In this document: piece by piece, positions 1-10,829 of the stretch
Layout of the letters: each line of letters opens with the position of its first letter
Numbering within the stretch: position 1 is the first letter of the stretch
Assembly: GCA_010015745.1 (NCBI GenBank)
Contig: ML978216.1
Location: 44,428-108,427 of the forward strand
Direction: 5' to 3'
Source of the DNA: Setomelanomma holmii
Taxonomy: Eukaryota; Ascomycota; Dothideomycetes; Pleosporales; Phaeosphaeriaceae
Length of the DNA stretch: 64,000 nt
Position numbers and translations under genes: made by a program
Notes under the pieces: generated by a model
The model's input: the letters and a program-made list of their open reading frames with translations, nothing else
Database searches by the model: none
Told to the model about the DNA's origin: nothing

Positions 1-1334
1 TTCTGCTTATAAACCGCGGCCAAAATCCATCTCCAGAACCTATAGGCCAGAACTGGGTGTCACGCTTCGTCAGCAGCCAGTCAGAGCTCCAGACAAAGTG
101 GAATAGGAAATTCCACTCACAGAGAGCAAGATGCAAAGATCCTGTCCAGATTAACGTGTGGTTTAAGCACATAGAGCAGACGCGCCAGGCGTATGGGATA
201 CTTGGTGAGGATGTGTACAACTTTGACGAGACTGGCTTCATGATGGGAGTTGCTGCAACGTCAAAGGTTGTCACTAGCTCTGACACTATAGGTTGGGCTA
301 CTGTTGTTCAGCCAGACAATCGCAACTGGGTTACGACAATTAAGTGTATCAATGCGTCTGGCTGGTGTCTTCCACCCTTTGTGATCTTGTCTGGGAAGCT
401 TCACCAAGCTAGCTGGTACCAAGATCTCCCAGCTGACTGGGCTCTCGCTGTCAGCGACAATGGCTGGACAACTGATGAGATTGGTGTTGACTGGATCATG
501 CACTTCAACAGACATACAGAGTCTTGTACAACAGGAGCCTACAGACTACTCATCCTTGACGGCCACAGCAGCCATGCTACACCAGAGTTTGACCGGTACT
601 GCACTGAGAACAAGACCGTCACGCTCTGTATGCCCCCTCACACGTCACACCTGCTCCAGCCACTTGACGTCGGCTGCTTCTCCCCTCTCAAGACAGCATA
701 CGGAGAGCAGGTGTCTGAGCTTGCCCGCCAAGGAGTCTTTCATGTAGACAAGGAGGAATTTCTCTGCATCTATCCGCGCATACGCACGTCAGTTCTCTTA
801 GAGCAGAAAATCTGGAGTGGTTTCCGAGCGACAGGGCTTATTCCATCCAGTCCAGAACGTGTCCTACCGTGCCTTACTGTCGTCAGAACGCCGTCTCCAC
901 CAGGGACAGTAGGTGATATACTAGCTGCTTGGACAGCAGAGACTCCACGTACAACTACCCAGCTTAAGCAGCAGGCCTGTCTTGTACGAGATCTACTTAA
1001 GCGATAATCTCAGAGCCCTACAAGTCAAGCAATCGCCCAGCTTGTCAAAGGTTGTCAGCTTGCTATGAACTCAGCCACAATCTTAGCTGAGGAGAACTCA
1101 AAGCTACGCGCTGCTAACCACCGCCAGCAACGTAAGCGTCAACAGCGGAGACAGTATATAGCTCGTGGAGGAGTGCTACAGGCTCACGAAGGTCGTGCGC
1201 TACTCACAGAGGCTCAGATAGGTGCCTATGGTGGTGACCAGGTCCAGACTCCACAGGCACAAATAAGGGCACCACCAACGTGCAGCAAGTGTCACATACA
1301 AGGCCATAACAGAACTTAATGTAGAGCTATCTAA
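1..1334 (+). pseudogene. Pogo/Fot1-like transposase, 3' part, two premature stops
   Basis: This is the C-terminal two thirds of a Tc1/mariner-superfamily (pogo/Fot1) transposase. The frame is open through the left edge, so the gene starts outside the window. The first codons encode the end of a CENP-B-type HTH region (NWVSRFVSS, WNRKFHSQRARC). The catalytic acidic residues lie in NFDETGF, LLILDGHSSH and HLLQPLDVGCF, giving a DDD-type triad. TAA at 1005-1007 interrupts the frame, which then continues in phase into a basic coiled segment and a zinc-knuckle tail (CSKCHIQGHNRT). A second TAA at 1317-1319 falls just before the cysteine that would complete the CCHC knuckle, and the frame closes at 1332-1334. 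Both stops could be CAA changed to TAA. The AT-rich DNA after 1334 is probably the element's 3' flank, but its terminal repeat cannot be defined without the left end. Not functional as read. Confidence 0.9.
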
Positions 1335-4300
1335 TCTATCTTACTTAAAAACCTTATTAAAATTAATTATGTGGTTGTAGAGTAATCATATGCTGAGCTG
1401 TGCGCGTTTTGGGTGGGCTGCCGGTTTGGTGGTGGAACACGTTACTTGTCTTTGATGGCCCAAAAGGAGAGCACAGCCCAAGATTCAGCACCGGCTTTCC
1501 GATCGGATGCTGCCTAAGTGCCTTGAGTGGATGCCTCACTCCTTGAGATTGAGAACGAGAACATGACTGATTTCGGACCGTGGACCAACGGAAAGATAAT
1601 GGATGCTCTACGAGGTGACATTAGAGGCCCAGGCTCAGAATCAAGGTAGCAGAAAATGGTACAACTCTTCTAACAACGTGCAGGCGCTCAGTCTTGCAAG
1701 CTCGAACATGTCCGCAACAACGACAGGTCTTTTAGTGCCTTCGGTACTACGACGTGCATACACATAACTTTCCGCGGATCAGTTTTACAGTCCGACCGAT
1801 CACGGCTCGTGTTTCATCTGTCATTGGAAGTCGTAGTTCGTCGCCCTGTTGTGGATGAAGAACACTTGACACCTGGCTACTGACCATATCCTTGCGATCG
1901 CCATGCCGGAGCACGAAGGATTGTTCCTTCCTTCCTTTGCAGATTCTGCGACATGAGCACTACTGGCTTGTGTTTAAGTATAAAGGCGTGGGATCCTCTT
2001 GGATTGGGAGTCTCTCTCCATCTCAAAACCCCAGCCTGCCCTCTTGTCCATCCTGCGCTTGTCATTTACTTGTCAGAAGCTCTCTTCCACTTCGTTCAGC
2101 ACAGCCATTGCATACTCTTCTGATCTACAAGACAAGCTCTGGCTGCTTCAAAAGTTTCGGGGCATTGTTCGTGACCAGAGATTACCGGCACACTCGTCTT
2201 CACATCCTGCTTCGTTCTCCGCGAAGAACCAGAGTCCTTTCCACCGCAACATTCTCGACACTTGATCATGCCTCATGCGACTAGCTCGTAGGTACATCCG
2301 CGACCTGGAAGGTACATACGCTTATAGTTTCCAGACTCGACAACCACGAAGTGTTCCTCTGGTGCAGCGTCCGAGATCAACAATCACCGCTCCTTGCCGA
2401 TGACACAACGCAAGGCTCCGCAGTCCGTACCGACGACATCAAGACAAGTAGCACCGACTTTGCAAGCGTGGGATCGCAGTTCGACGGGACGTCATCAGAG
2501 GGTGATCACCCAGAGACTTTGGTATTGTGCGACAGATGTTTGTAGTCATATACGGTGGAGAATAGGCATTGCAGCTGCAGCTGAACGTCGAAACTGCTCA
2601 CTTTGCGCTTCGGAATAACATAGAACTGTATTTGTAGGCGTGTAGGTCCAGTGTCTACCGCTTCTCATAACAATGTATCATTCTCCCCTCAGCCTCATCG
2701 CAATATTCGTTCATAACAGCAGCCAAAAAAGAACTTGTAAAACATGTCGCAAGGGTCGTGATCTGAAACGGCTTGGTCAGAGCCAATTATGTGCACTTGA
2801 TGATCATACCATGTACGGACGCCTATAGCAGGCCCCATAAGCAGGCTGCATCCACGTCACAAGAAGGCCCACGGAAGCACGAGGGAAAATATATAGATCG
2901 CCACACGAGTCAGCATTTGAGCAGGAATAAGCGGGCGCACGGACGGCGCAGGCCTGTCAAGCACGGCTGTTATACATGAACATTGTCAACGCCGTCCGCA
3001 TAGACGTCCAAAACGGATCGAAGTCACCCACCCAGTCGCCCTGGTACCAGAGCGGACCCATGCCACATGCGATATGCATGAACAGCACAGACGCTTGAAT
3101 TGCCGTCTACCAGGGCGACCCGGTACTTAATGCCGGGCGTATTATAGACATCTCGAGATTGACTCTATGGCTTGCGTTTGGTATTATACTTTTGTCGCAG
3201 GTCTCCGGCCCCTATCGGTTTCGATTCACGCTACGTACGCGGCTGAAGAAAAGTGAAAGTCGAGCAAAGTGATATATGTGTGCTCCAAAATTGTGAGACA
3301 AAGGACTAAGAGATTCTCGATGTGTAGATGAGTCGTTCGTGTCCAAGTTTTTCATCATGGGGACGCTCTCGGTTTAATTGGCAAATGTAAAGGTCCATGA
3401 AACGACGATCTAGATGAAGATGAGCCTGTGAGAAACAGCAAATACGCTTTGACGTCCGAGCGATACCGTAAGATGCAAGCGGTAAGGCCACTGCACGGTT
3501 GTGGGTCAGAATGCCGCAAGACCTTCGATCATATGTAAGCTTTGCAGTGGGCTGAATAGAGTGTGTAAGGCGGACGCCTTTTCCAAGGGATCTTGTCTTC
3601 TGGCTGTCTTTTGATCCACCCCACAAGACGCCTAGCTGGCCGGAGTGTTCAGCAAGCAAGGTCTCGCTCAAGATGGGCGAGAAGAAGAGTCAAGGAGGAA
3701 TTTGTGGCGAGGCGGAAGACGCGGGATACTCTGTAGTGAGGGCGTGAGGGTGGTTGAAGGAAGGCTGGAGTCGCCTTTGACGCAAGGTTCTGGCGCCAGT
3801 CCGTGCTGATTCCCGCACGAGATAACTCAGCCGGGTTGCCTCCGTCGTGGGGTGCTGCGCAATGAGGCGCATCACAGCCAATCACGCTCGAAACGGCTGT
3901 GCACGGTCTGCTCCGCTGCCCGAATATTTCCTGTTTGAGTGATTCGAGCATCATATTGGTTCAAGAGACGCAATAATCGCTTTCATCGCACAGGTTGTAC
4001 TCGATCCAGCCAATCGTGTTCATAGCGGCCATGTACAGTTACGCTGCAGGTCTTTAGCGTCCAGCCGCGCTAGCACATACTGTTGACCACTTCCTCATCG
4101 CGGGAAGAATAGTCGAGCGCCGATGAGACATCCGGTACGTGGTCCTGAGTCCTTCTTCAGTATCAGTAAAGTATAAATGTTATGTTACACTCTCCTCACA
4201 GCATATCCCACTGCAAGACATCGTGGTTCAATCCAAATTTCTCCATTTATTGGTCAATATGTCTTCTTCCACCGCACCAAATCCTCCAGTAGAACCTGAG

Positions 4301-4667
4301 GCAGCTTCGGCAACAGTATCTTCAAACATCACCATGGGGCAGCCTGCTTCGTATATCCCTCTCTCATTATTGCCCCTCACCCCGGCAGTCACTGACTTCT
4401 ATGAACAGCACTAAAGCTGAGTGCGCATGCTCAGTTGACAGTACCGGTCCATATCATCAAGTCGGTACCTCTGAAGACCTGCTCCTTATCGTAAATCCAC
4501 CCACGAATGAGGCCACGAGAGCACTCAACTTTGTGTTCATTGGAAGTCAATTCGATGGCAAATAAGGCAGCGATCGGGATCAAACTGCCAAGGGATTTAT
4601 CATAAGATATCTGGCAAGCCTGTATTCAAGACTAGCCGCTGTCACGCATTCTGTTAGCTAAAAGCGC
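1335..4667. other. Intergenic, no supported gene
   Basis: About 3.3 kb without a convincing gene. Open frames are short and overlap in several directions, and none shows a recognisable domain. A 51-codon frame at 4259-4414 (Ser/Pro/Thr-rich, ATG at 4259) is too short and featureless to support. An inverted repeat at 3035-3119 is listed separately. The stretch lies between a transposon remnant and a conserved Kelch gene, so it is plausibly transposon-flanking sequence. Confidence 0.6.
3035..3119. repeat. 12-bp perfect inverted repeat, 61-bp loop
   Basis: GTCGCCCTGGTA at 3035-3046 is the exact reverse complement of TACCAGGGCGAC at 3108-3119, and the similarity extends imperfectly a few bases outward. 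It could be a small hairpin or MITE-like remnant. No target-site duplication is obvious. Confidence 0.5.
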
Positions 4668-6010
4668 TCATGAGAATTTCACAATCCACCCGTCACCTAT
4701 CCTCTGACCCTTTGCATCCACTCCTCCCCAGAACACCACACTATCTCCTTTCTCCATGACGTCCGCGCCGAAGAATGCTCTTGGGCCAGGATGAAGCTTG
4801 CCGTCCTCCTCTTCGAGCTGTTTCTCAGTAGGCAATTCAACCAGCGCCTCAGCCCAGACAAGATGACCCGTCGAAGCCCCGACGGCGTGCCGGATTGCGT
4901 CCTTGATCTTTGCTGGCTTGAGAGCCTTCTTCAATGACCATGCTGGTTGCGCGTCGATGTCGCTGGATGGTATTTGAAGGACCCATGTGTCGCTGAACTG
5001 CGTCACATCTTTGGAAGGCGTTTTCTTCTCGTCGTCTTGCTTTATCAATGGTTCACGGTCGTCACGTGCGCCAAGAAGATACACGATATAGTTGCGGCCC
5101 CACCCTGTGGTCAGCGGGAGGAACGCACCATCATGGCGCGCACGCGGCCCAGGTGCCAATGGGTTCGTTGGGAACGGAAATGATTCCCAAGACATGTCTT
5201 CAACTGGTGCCGAGATGCCGAGATGGTGGATCTGACTGCTCACATCGTCCGTACCCGAGACCAAGTAGAGCTGCCCGTTCGCCAGTGCAGCATTCGTTGT
5301 CGCAACAGGAGCTGTAGGAAGCTGTGTCCACGTTCGCGCGGCAATGTCGAACTTCCAGAGATCTGATGCTGCATCACCAGTCGAATCGTAGCCACCGTAC
5401 AAGATGATGCCCTCTTCGTAGTCGAAAAGCCTAGCGTTTCGGCGTGGGCCAGGAGCGACCTCGACACTAGCGGCCGCGAGTTGATCCCAAGCCTTCCGCC
5501 CGGGGTTGAACAGCCATATAGATGACTTCTCGTCAATCAGCTCATCCTTCTCATTACTACCGCCGTAGATAGCAATATTGCCATGAGACGCGCATGCCAC
5601 GTGGTTCGTCCGTGCAGGAATAACTTTGTCGCCCTCGACAGTTGGCAAAGCAGGGATCATACCATAGTCCATTTCCGGTTTGCCAGAATGCTCGACCGTG
5701 ACTGCGTGGATATCATTGCTTGCTAGCAGGTTGTCCGCAGTTGTACCGCCGAATATGTAAGCCTTGTTGCCGACCACAGTCACAGTGTGATGTGAGCGTG
5801 CCAGCGAGCGTCCGAGAACGTCAGCTCAGATCGTGAATTGAAATACAATTAAAGTTACCTGGTGTGATCGTCCGAAGCGGTTGCAATCCTTGTGAAATTG
5901 GCCTTCAGGGGTAAGGTAGGCTTCGAGACCAGGTACGCTGCGTAGCCTGCCTGCGCGCCATGCTCAATCACTTCGGAAGCGATGTAAGCGCCAGCCGCGA
6001 GTTCTGCCAT
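4668..6010 (-). CDS. Kelch-repeat beta-propeller protein
   Basis: Two exons are proposed: 6010-5859 and 5811-4668, giving 431 residues. The start is MAELAAGAYIASE. Kelch blades are visible as AYIFGG, IAIYGG, IILYGG, LYLVSG, IVYLLGA and VVFWGG, several followed by the typical Trp/Leu strand (WDQL, WTQL). This predicts a cytosolic beta-propeller used for protein binding; no enzymatic domain is attached. The intron (47 nt) has a good donor (GTAACT) and an ideal branch site (GCTGAC) 12 nt upstream, but the only position that joins the frames ends in GG instead of AG. The single AG in the intron would create a stop at once. This may be a noncanonical site, an allele-specific splice mutation or a base error. 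Family assignment is firm; the exon junction is not. Confidence 0.85.
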
Positions 6011-6839
6011 GATGAAGTGGACGTTGGATGGGCAGCTACTGGATGGAAAAGGTTGAGCATGTGTCGCCAAGAAGATAGAATTGACCGGTAACGGACAAGG
6101 TAATGATGACGGCGACTAGGAAGGGAGGGGCGAACGGAGCGCTTGGGCTACTGCAGGTACGTATGCATTATGATGTCACACTGCACGTACCACCTCTGCA
6201 CAAACATTGACACTGCATCCATAACGTTGACACTGTTTGAGTAATTCTTGACGCACCGATCGAAACATGTTTTTCTTTCCGGAACCCTCGCTCTCTTCTC
6301 TCAAAATCCGAATGATGCAGATTTTCACTTCGGGCAGTAGCCAAAAGTTGGAAGCAACAAGTTGCAGTCTCTCGATCACCTTCGTTCCTCCACACGCTTT
6401 TCGAAGCTCTAGCCCATCGCAATGTTAACTGGGTTGTCCTTTGACGACGGGCATCTCGAACCTATAGATTGTTACTTTAACAGTCCGCACATCTGGAATT
6501 TCGAGCTGCCGTTGAAGCGAACCTCGGAAAGACAGCAAGGGAAAGTGCACGACATAACGGAACCAGTAATGATATAAAGCCATGGCGAGTTGCAGACATT
6601 TACGGGCTCGAGATCGGCTGACTGGACATGCACTATGGCGGGCACTGCAACATGCTGACAGTGATTTGCATTTCATCGTCGTTGATTGGCTTGTCTGAAC
6701 TCGGTCTAGCTTCCAGTGTCCGTGCGTCCGTGGATGTATATGATGACCTATGTCGCAGGCAGCAGATGCAGTACCTCAGAACTTACGAAGTCATCTCTCC
6801 GGTCCTCATTCTACGACAGTCGAGTATAATCGAATCACC
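6011..6839. other. Intergenic between divergent genes
   Basis: This is the shared upstream region of the Kelch gene (minus strand) and the first F-box-like gene (plus strand). It holds only short overlapping frames with no recognisable motif. It presumably carries both promoters, but no specific site could be supported. Confidence 0.5.
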
Positions 6840-7604
6840 ATGTCTCCGCCAACTTTCCTCTCGCTACCGCGCGAGATCCGCAATCTGGTGTACGACTACC
6901 TTACGCACGAAGTTGTCGTAGACTGGGGCTATAGGATATTTCCTTTTCCCCTTGGTGGCCACAGCGCTGTGCGCATCAGAGTCCCGGAAGCCCCTTTGAT
7001 CAGCGCCCTGCTTTCATGCACTCAGATCCACGACGAATATAGTCAAGCCCGCCATGTTCAGCTTCCGTCCGTCGCAATCGACCTTAGCGAAGAGTGCATA
7101 TGGCGCTTAATGGAGGGTCAACCAACAAACCAAGGGCGTGCTTTCAAGATCTTAGAGCGTGTCGGGCGTGTCGAATTCTCGGTCAAATGTATCGATGGGA
7201 TGACGTTCAATCAGGACTTATGGAACCTAGAGGAATTGTTCGTGTCAGCGGAAGCGCTCACGCAGGCCATGAGTGTGTTTGCCCCAAAGCTGAAAACGAT
7301 ACAAGTGAACTTTGACGCGGAATCACCTTCTACCCTGACCGAGGTCGCGTTCGATTTTGAAGATGGCATCAACCTTAGCTGGACATCATGGTTGTCGGCA
7401 ATCAATACACCACCTCTTCTTGCAGGTCGCTTCGTCCTTGAGCGAGACCTGGTTGAGTCTATGCGGCTCCTTACCGAGCTCTATGTCCGTGATATGGTCG
7501 CGGTGACTAATCAAAGAAGGGGCAGGCTAGCGACGGATGAACGCACTAGGCTATGTGAAGCACAATGGCGCTTGATGGCTGGGATGAAGAGCAACTTTGG
7601 ATAG
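6840..7604 (+). CDS. F-box/2EXR-like protein, tandem copy 1
   Basis: Single exon, 254 residues from the ATG at 6840 (context aatcaccATGtct). The frame is open further upstream, but the conserved region begins right after this ATG. The N-terminus has the LPREIRNLVYDYL motif typical of fungal F-box-like/2EXR proteins, followed by an acidic strand segment (VVVDWGYR) and LLSCTQIHDEY, also seen in copies 2 and 3. The C-terminal part is a featureless mixed domain. Such proteins form large, fast-evolving families in ascomycetes; a role in substrate recognition is inferred, not shown. It is the first of three same-strand copies. The family call is good, the biochemical role unknown. Confidence 0.75.
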   Translation: MSPPTFLSLPREIRNLVYDYLTHEVVVDWGYRIFPFPLGGHSAVRIRVPEAPLISALLSCTQIHDEYSQARHVQLPSVAIDLSEECIWRLMEGQPTNQGRAFKILERVGRVEFSVKCIDGMTFNQDLWNLEELFVSAEALTQAMSVFAPKLKTIQVNFDAESPSTLTEVAFDFEDGINLSWTSWLSAINTPPLLAGRFVLERDLVESMRLLTELYVRDMVAVTNQRRGRLATDERTRLCEAQWRLMAGMKSNFG

Positions 7605-7637
7605 ACTTGGATTGGACAAAAGTATGAAGCGCCATTG
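7563..7637. repeat. 11-bp inverted repeat at gene 3' end
   Basis: CAATGGCGCTT (7563-7573) is perfectly complementary to AAGCGCCATTG (7627-7637). It straddles the stop codon of the first F-box-like gene. A transcript hairpin near the 3' end is possible; chance cannot be excluded. Confidence 0.4.
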
Positions 7638-7904
7638 GGGAAGGCAGAATCAGTCCCCAATAGCGCTCGGGCTCGAGCTTGGAAAGGCGAATCGATCAGC
7701 CGGTGGCAAGCACCACACCTACCACATGTTTTTATGTGGGATGACATGCAACCGGTCCTGATTCGGACACCACATGTTCCTTCTTGTGGCTTGTCATACG
7801 CAAGGTGTTGCCATATGCGTTATCCCTTTCATACCCCTTTGCCAGGATCCTTGGGTACAAAGCCGATCAATTTCCACCATATGTTTTCAGGACACAATCG
7901 AACA

Positions 7905-8642
7905 ATGGAAACGGCATATCCCCATTTTCTTCGCTTGCCGCTAGAGGTTCGCGAAGAAATTTTCTTGTACCTCTCACGCGACATCGGATTTGAGTGGCGA
8001 TGGAATTACTGGCCACTTTCTGGGGCCGATGGAATCGCGAAAGTGTGCTTCGAGCCTGCGTCATTGCTCAGCCTTCTCCTTGTATGCACGCAACTTCACG
8101 ACGAGTACCTCAGCTTCTTGCGCATCTCCGAGCCGACGATGACTTTGCAAGTGTCGCTCGGAAGTGGCAACTACTATCGTCGCGACAATGCCAACAATCG
8201 TGGACTTATGGATCGTCTTCTGCCACGCATCTGCCGCATCAACATTGTCCTCTGCAATCGGAGACCGGGAGATAACATGGCCGGTCACTTCTGGTTCGAA
8301 GTGTATTTGCTCAGCCAGGTGCTTCGGGAGCGGTCGAAACGGCTCAAAGAATTTCGAATCGCCGCGTATGCCCCATTACCAAAGACCAAGACCGATCGTG
8401 TCAACGGCGAGGATGTGCGTAATGTCGGCGAATTTCCTTTCGTTCCGCCACCTCACGACTTCTTGAATGGTCTTCCACTCCATACGAGTAGTTGTCAAAT
8501 CTCCAATCACACGCCCGGATGTGGCACAAAAGACAAGCACCTACTGCGCAGTGAGCCCGACCCGAGCGCAAAATATCTGCAGGATTTAGCGTTGATGGGG
8601 AAATGGATCTATGCGGAGGATCAGAACGCCCGCCGACCCTGA
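7905..8642 (+). CDS. F-box/2EXR-like protein, tandem copy 2
   Basis: Single exon, 245 residues from the ATG at 7905; an in-frame ATG at 7881 is an alternative start adding eight residues. It aligns by eye with copy 1: LPLEVREEIFLYL matches LPREIRNLVYDYL, and LLLVCTQLHDEY matches LLSCTQIHDEY, with a Trp/aromatic strand between them. The C-terminal half has diverged strongly, so duplication is not recent. It lies 300 nt after copy 1 on the same strand, with short palindromes around CCACAT in the gap. No enzyme motif is visible. Function unknown beyond the probable adaptor-type N-terminal motif. Confidence 0.7.
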   Translation: METAYPHFLRLPLEVREEIFLYLSRDIGFEWRWNYWPLSGADGIAKVCFEPASLLSLLLVCTQLHDEYLSFLRISEPTMTLQVSLGSGNYYRRDNANNRGLMDRLLPRICRINIVLCNRRPGDNMAGHFWFEVYLLSQVLRERSKRLKEFRIAAYAPLPKTKTDRVNGEDVRNVGEFPFVPPPHDFLNGLPLHTSSCQISNHTPGCGTKDKHLLRSEPDPSAKYLQDLALMGKWIYAEDQNARRP

Positions 8643-9416
8643 CGACAAGTTGGACTGTTCTGGCAAAGTCTTCGTAGCCGAACGGTGAGGCGGACGATAT
8701 AAGCGGTGCATTGCGGAGCATGTCGGACGGGTGAATACAATCTCGATGAAGGCATTCCGTAAACGGCATGTAACCCGTGGGGAGGTTTATGCACATAGTA
8801 AAGCTCGTATAATCGCTTTCACCTTCACTCGCGTAGCAAGCTCTGCTTTCATATGGTTCTCCTGTGTCGGGAGTCTATTCACCTCTTCTTTGATGTCACC
8901 CACGCCTTGCAGTCATCCCAGTTTTCTTCTCTTCAACGCTGTTGCAGCTGGAATTAGAGATTTAGGGCTAGGAAGAATGGTCTGACTAGAGCTGCGAGAC
9001 CGCTGCGTTAGCAATAATAGCATGGACGGGTATATAAGCGGAGTGATTATCATGCCCTCTCGGGGACATTTGTAATTGTAGTTCTCGCGAATATGAGGTT
9101 GGAGAGAAACGATAATATGGTTCAGGGGGTCCGACAAGTCCAATGAGCAGCGGTCGGTAAATTCACCATTCACAGTCAAAGGAAAGTGTAGGAAGTTCTA
9201 CTTTGAACGGGCCACTTGTACAAGGTGCAGCACCGAGGAGCAGTTTTGACTCACACGACGTCATAACTCTAATGAATAGTTCCCAAGAGAGTCTCGCGCC
9301 AGTTCCAGCTCTCACCTAGCGTTATATCCGTCCTTCCGCTGCCCATAAGCACCTTTGCTGACGCTCATTCAACCACCTCAGCTCTGCATTCAGCGACATA
9401 CTGAACAAGGCGCACG
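8643..9416. other. Intergenic between tandem copies 2 and 3
   Basis: No gene is supported. TATA-like sequences followed by AGCGG occur twice, near 8695 (gatataagcgg) and 9031 (tatataagcgg), both on the plus strand upstream of copy 3. They are candidate core promoter elements only. Confidence 0.4.
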
Positions 9417-10138
9417 ATGACCTCAAGACCCCGTCACCTGCTGGCGCTACCTCGCGAGCTGCGCGATCAAATCTACGGCCACCTTCACCATTATGTTTCC
9501 TTCGACTGGGAGACGAAGAAAACTCGCACAAAGAACGTCGTTTTGTTCAAGGTCGAGGTTCACCAAGCACCGCGGCTTGGTGTACTTCTGACCTGCTCGC
9601 AAGTCTATCGTGACTGCCTCGAGGCTGCCGGATTCAAAGGCCTATCCGCCGTCCTAACAGTTGAGCGCGAATATGGTCCACGGACTTGTAGAATCAAGGT
9701 CACCCGGGCCGGAATGTACAACCGTTTGTTTCCCTGCATCATGAGAATGATCATCATGGGTTACTCCCAGAATTACCGCCCGGATCCAAGCATCTATCGG
9801 GAGCACACCTATAGGATTGCCGGAATTCACTTCGTCAGATCTGCGTCGTCAACTGTATCGAAGCGCGTAAAGTGCAGGACGTCTTACGAGGGACAATCAC
9901 CGATTGATTACCTCGGCGCATTACGGGTAACTCTGAAGAAGATGCCCCGCCTTACACGCATCAAGTTGTTCAATTGGAGCTGTTTGTTTACTATCGCTCA
10001 ACGACTCCCTCTGTGCCAGTAAATTTGAACGACATCGAGCGATTAGTGCCTTCTCACGAAAGCCCTCTCCCATTAGTACCAAGGCCGGGACGATTGGACT
10101 ACGGCGACATTGTCGCGAAACATGCATCTGATGTCTGA
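9417..10138 (+). pseudogene. F-box/2EXR-like protein, tandem copy 3, frameshifted
   Basis: The gene starts at ATG 9417 with LLALPRELRDQIYGHL and VLLTCSQVYRDC, the same signature as copies 1 and 2. The frame is intact for about 185 codons. Near 9969-9975, inside KLF-NWSC, the coding character switches frame. The original frame stops at 10020-10022, whereas the +2 frame (codon starts from 9971) reads LELFVYYRSTTPS and runs 55 codons to TGA at 10136-10138. One missing base would explain this. No intron boundaries could produce the shift. Either a recent frameshift pseudogene or a base error; the truncated 201-residue product could still be made. Confidence 0.6.
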
Positions 10139-10829
10139 GGTTGGAAAAATTTAGATGGGGAGCAGATCCCGACAGCAGAGAATCTTGTCCGTGTGAAAAT
10201 AGAGGACAGGAAGGGTGAAAACGGTGGGGAGGGTTTTGAGCATTGGTTCGACTGAGAAGATAAGACATACAACGCGCCATCGAGGATGCTATATTGGGAA
10301 TGATACCAGGATTGGGGAGGCGAAATACTTTCAGATATTTTCGAAAACATATGAGGCCTCTAGATTACCTCCACAATGAGCTGTCAACTCATATTGCGCA
10401 TGTCCCGTGGCTTATTTCCAAATTTGTTGACGAACCTCATAACCTCACCAACCTATTGAGGCTTAATTGAAATGCTACCGTCACATATGTACAGTCGATC
10501 AATAAAGGTCTGCCTCGGTGACATCAGGTACGGCAGCATTCGCCATTTGTTTGATTTACCGCGCTATTGGCTAGTTCAACATTCCCAGCTTGTGTGCGCG
10601 TTCGCGACGTAGATTCGTTGCATAGCCTTGAGCATGAGTGTCTTCAATGTGTATTGTTGTGGTATATTGTGTACCCAACCAGATAGCCACGTTCATACAA
10701 GACAGATTGATCCCCAGACAAGCCCTGCACTAGCTAGCTCAGTGTGAACATAGCAATTGCTTCGTCCAAGCATCGACCTTGTCTAATATTCCGTGCATGC
10801 GTCCTCATAAGTGCAGCATCCACAAATCC
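10139..10829. other. Intergenic, no supported gene
   Basis: The gap between a plus-strand pseudogene and a minus-strand pseudogene (tail to tail). Nothing recognisable; moderately AT-rich. Confidence 0.5.
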
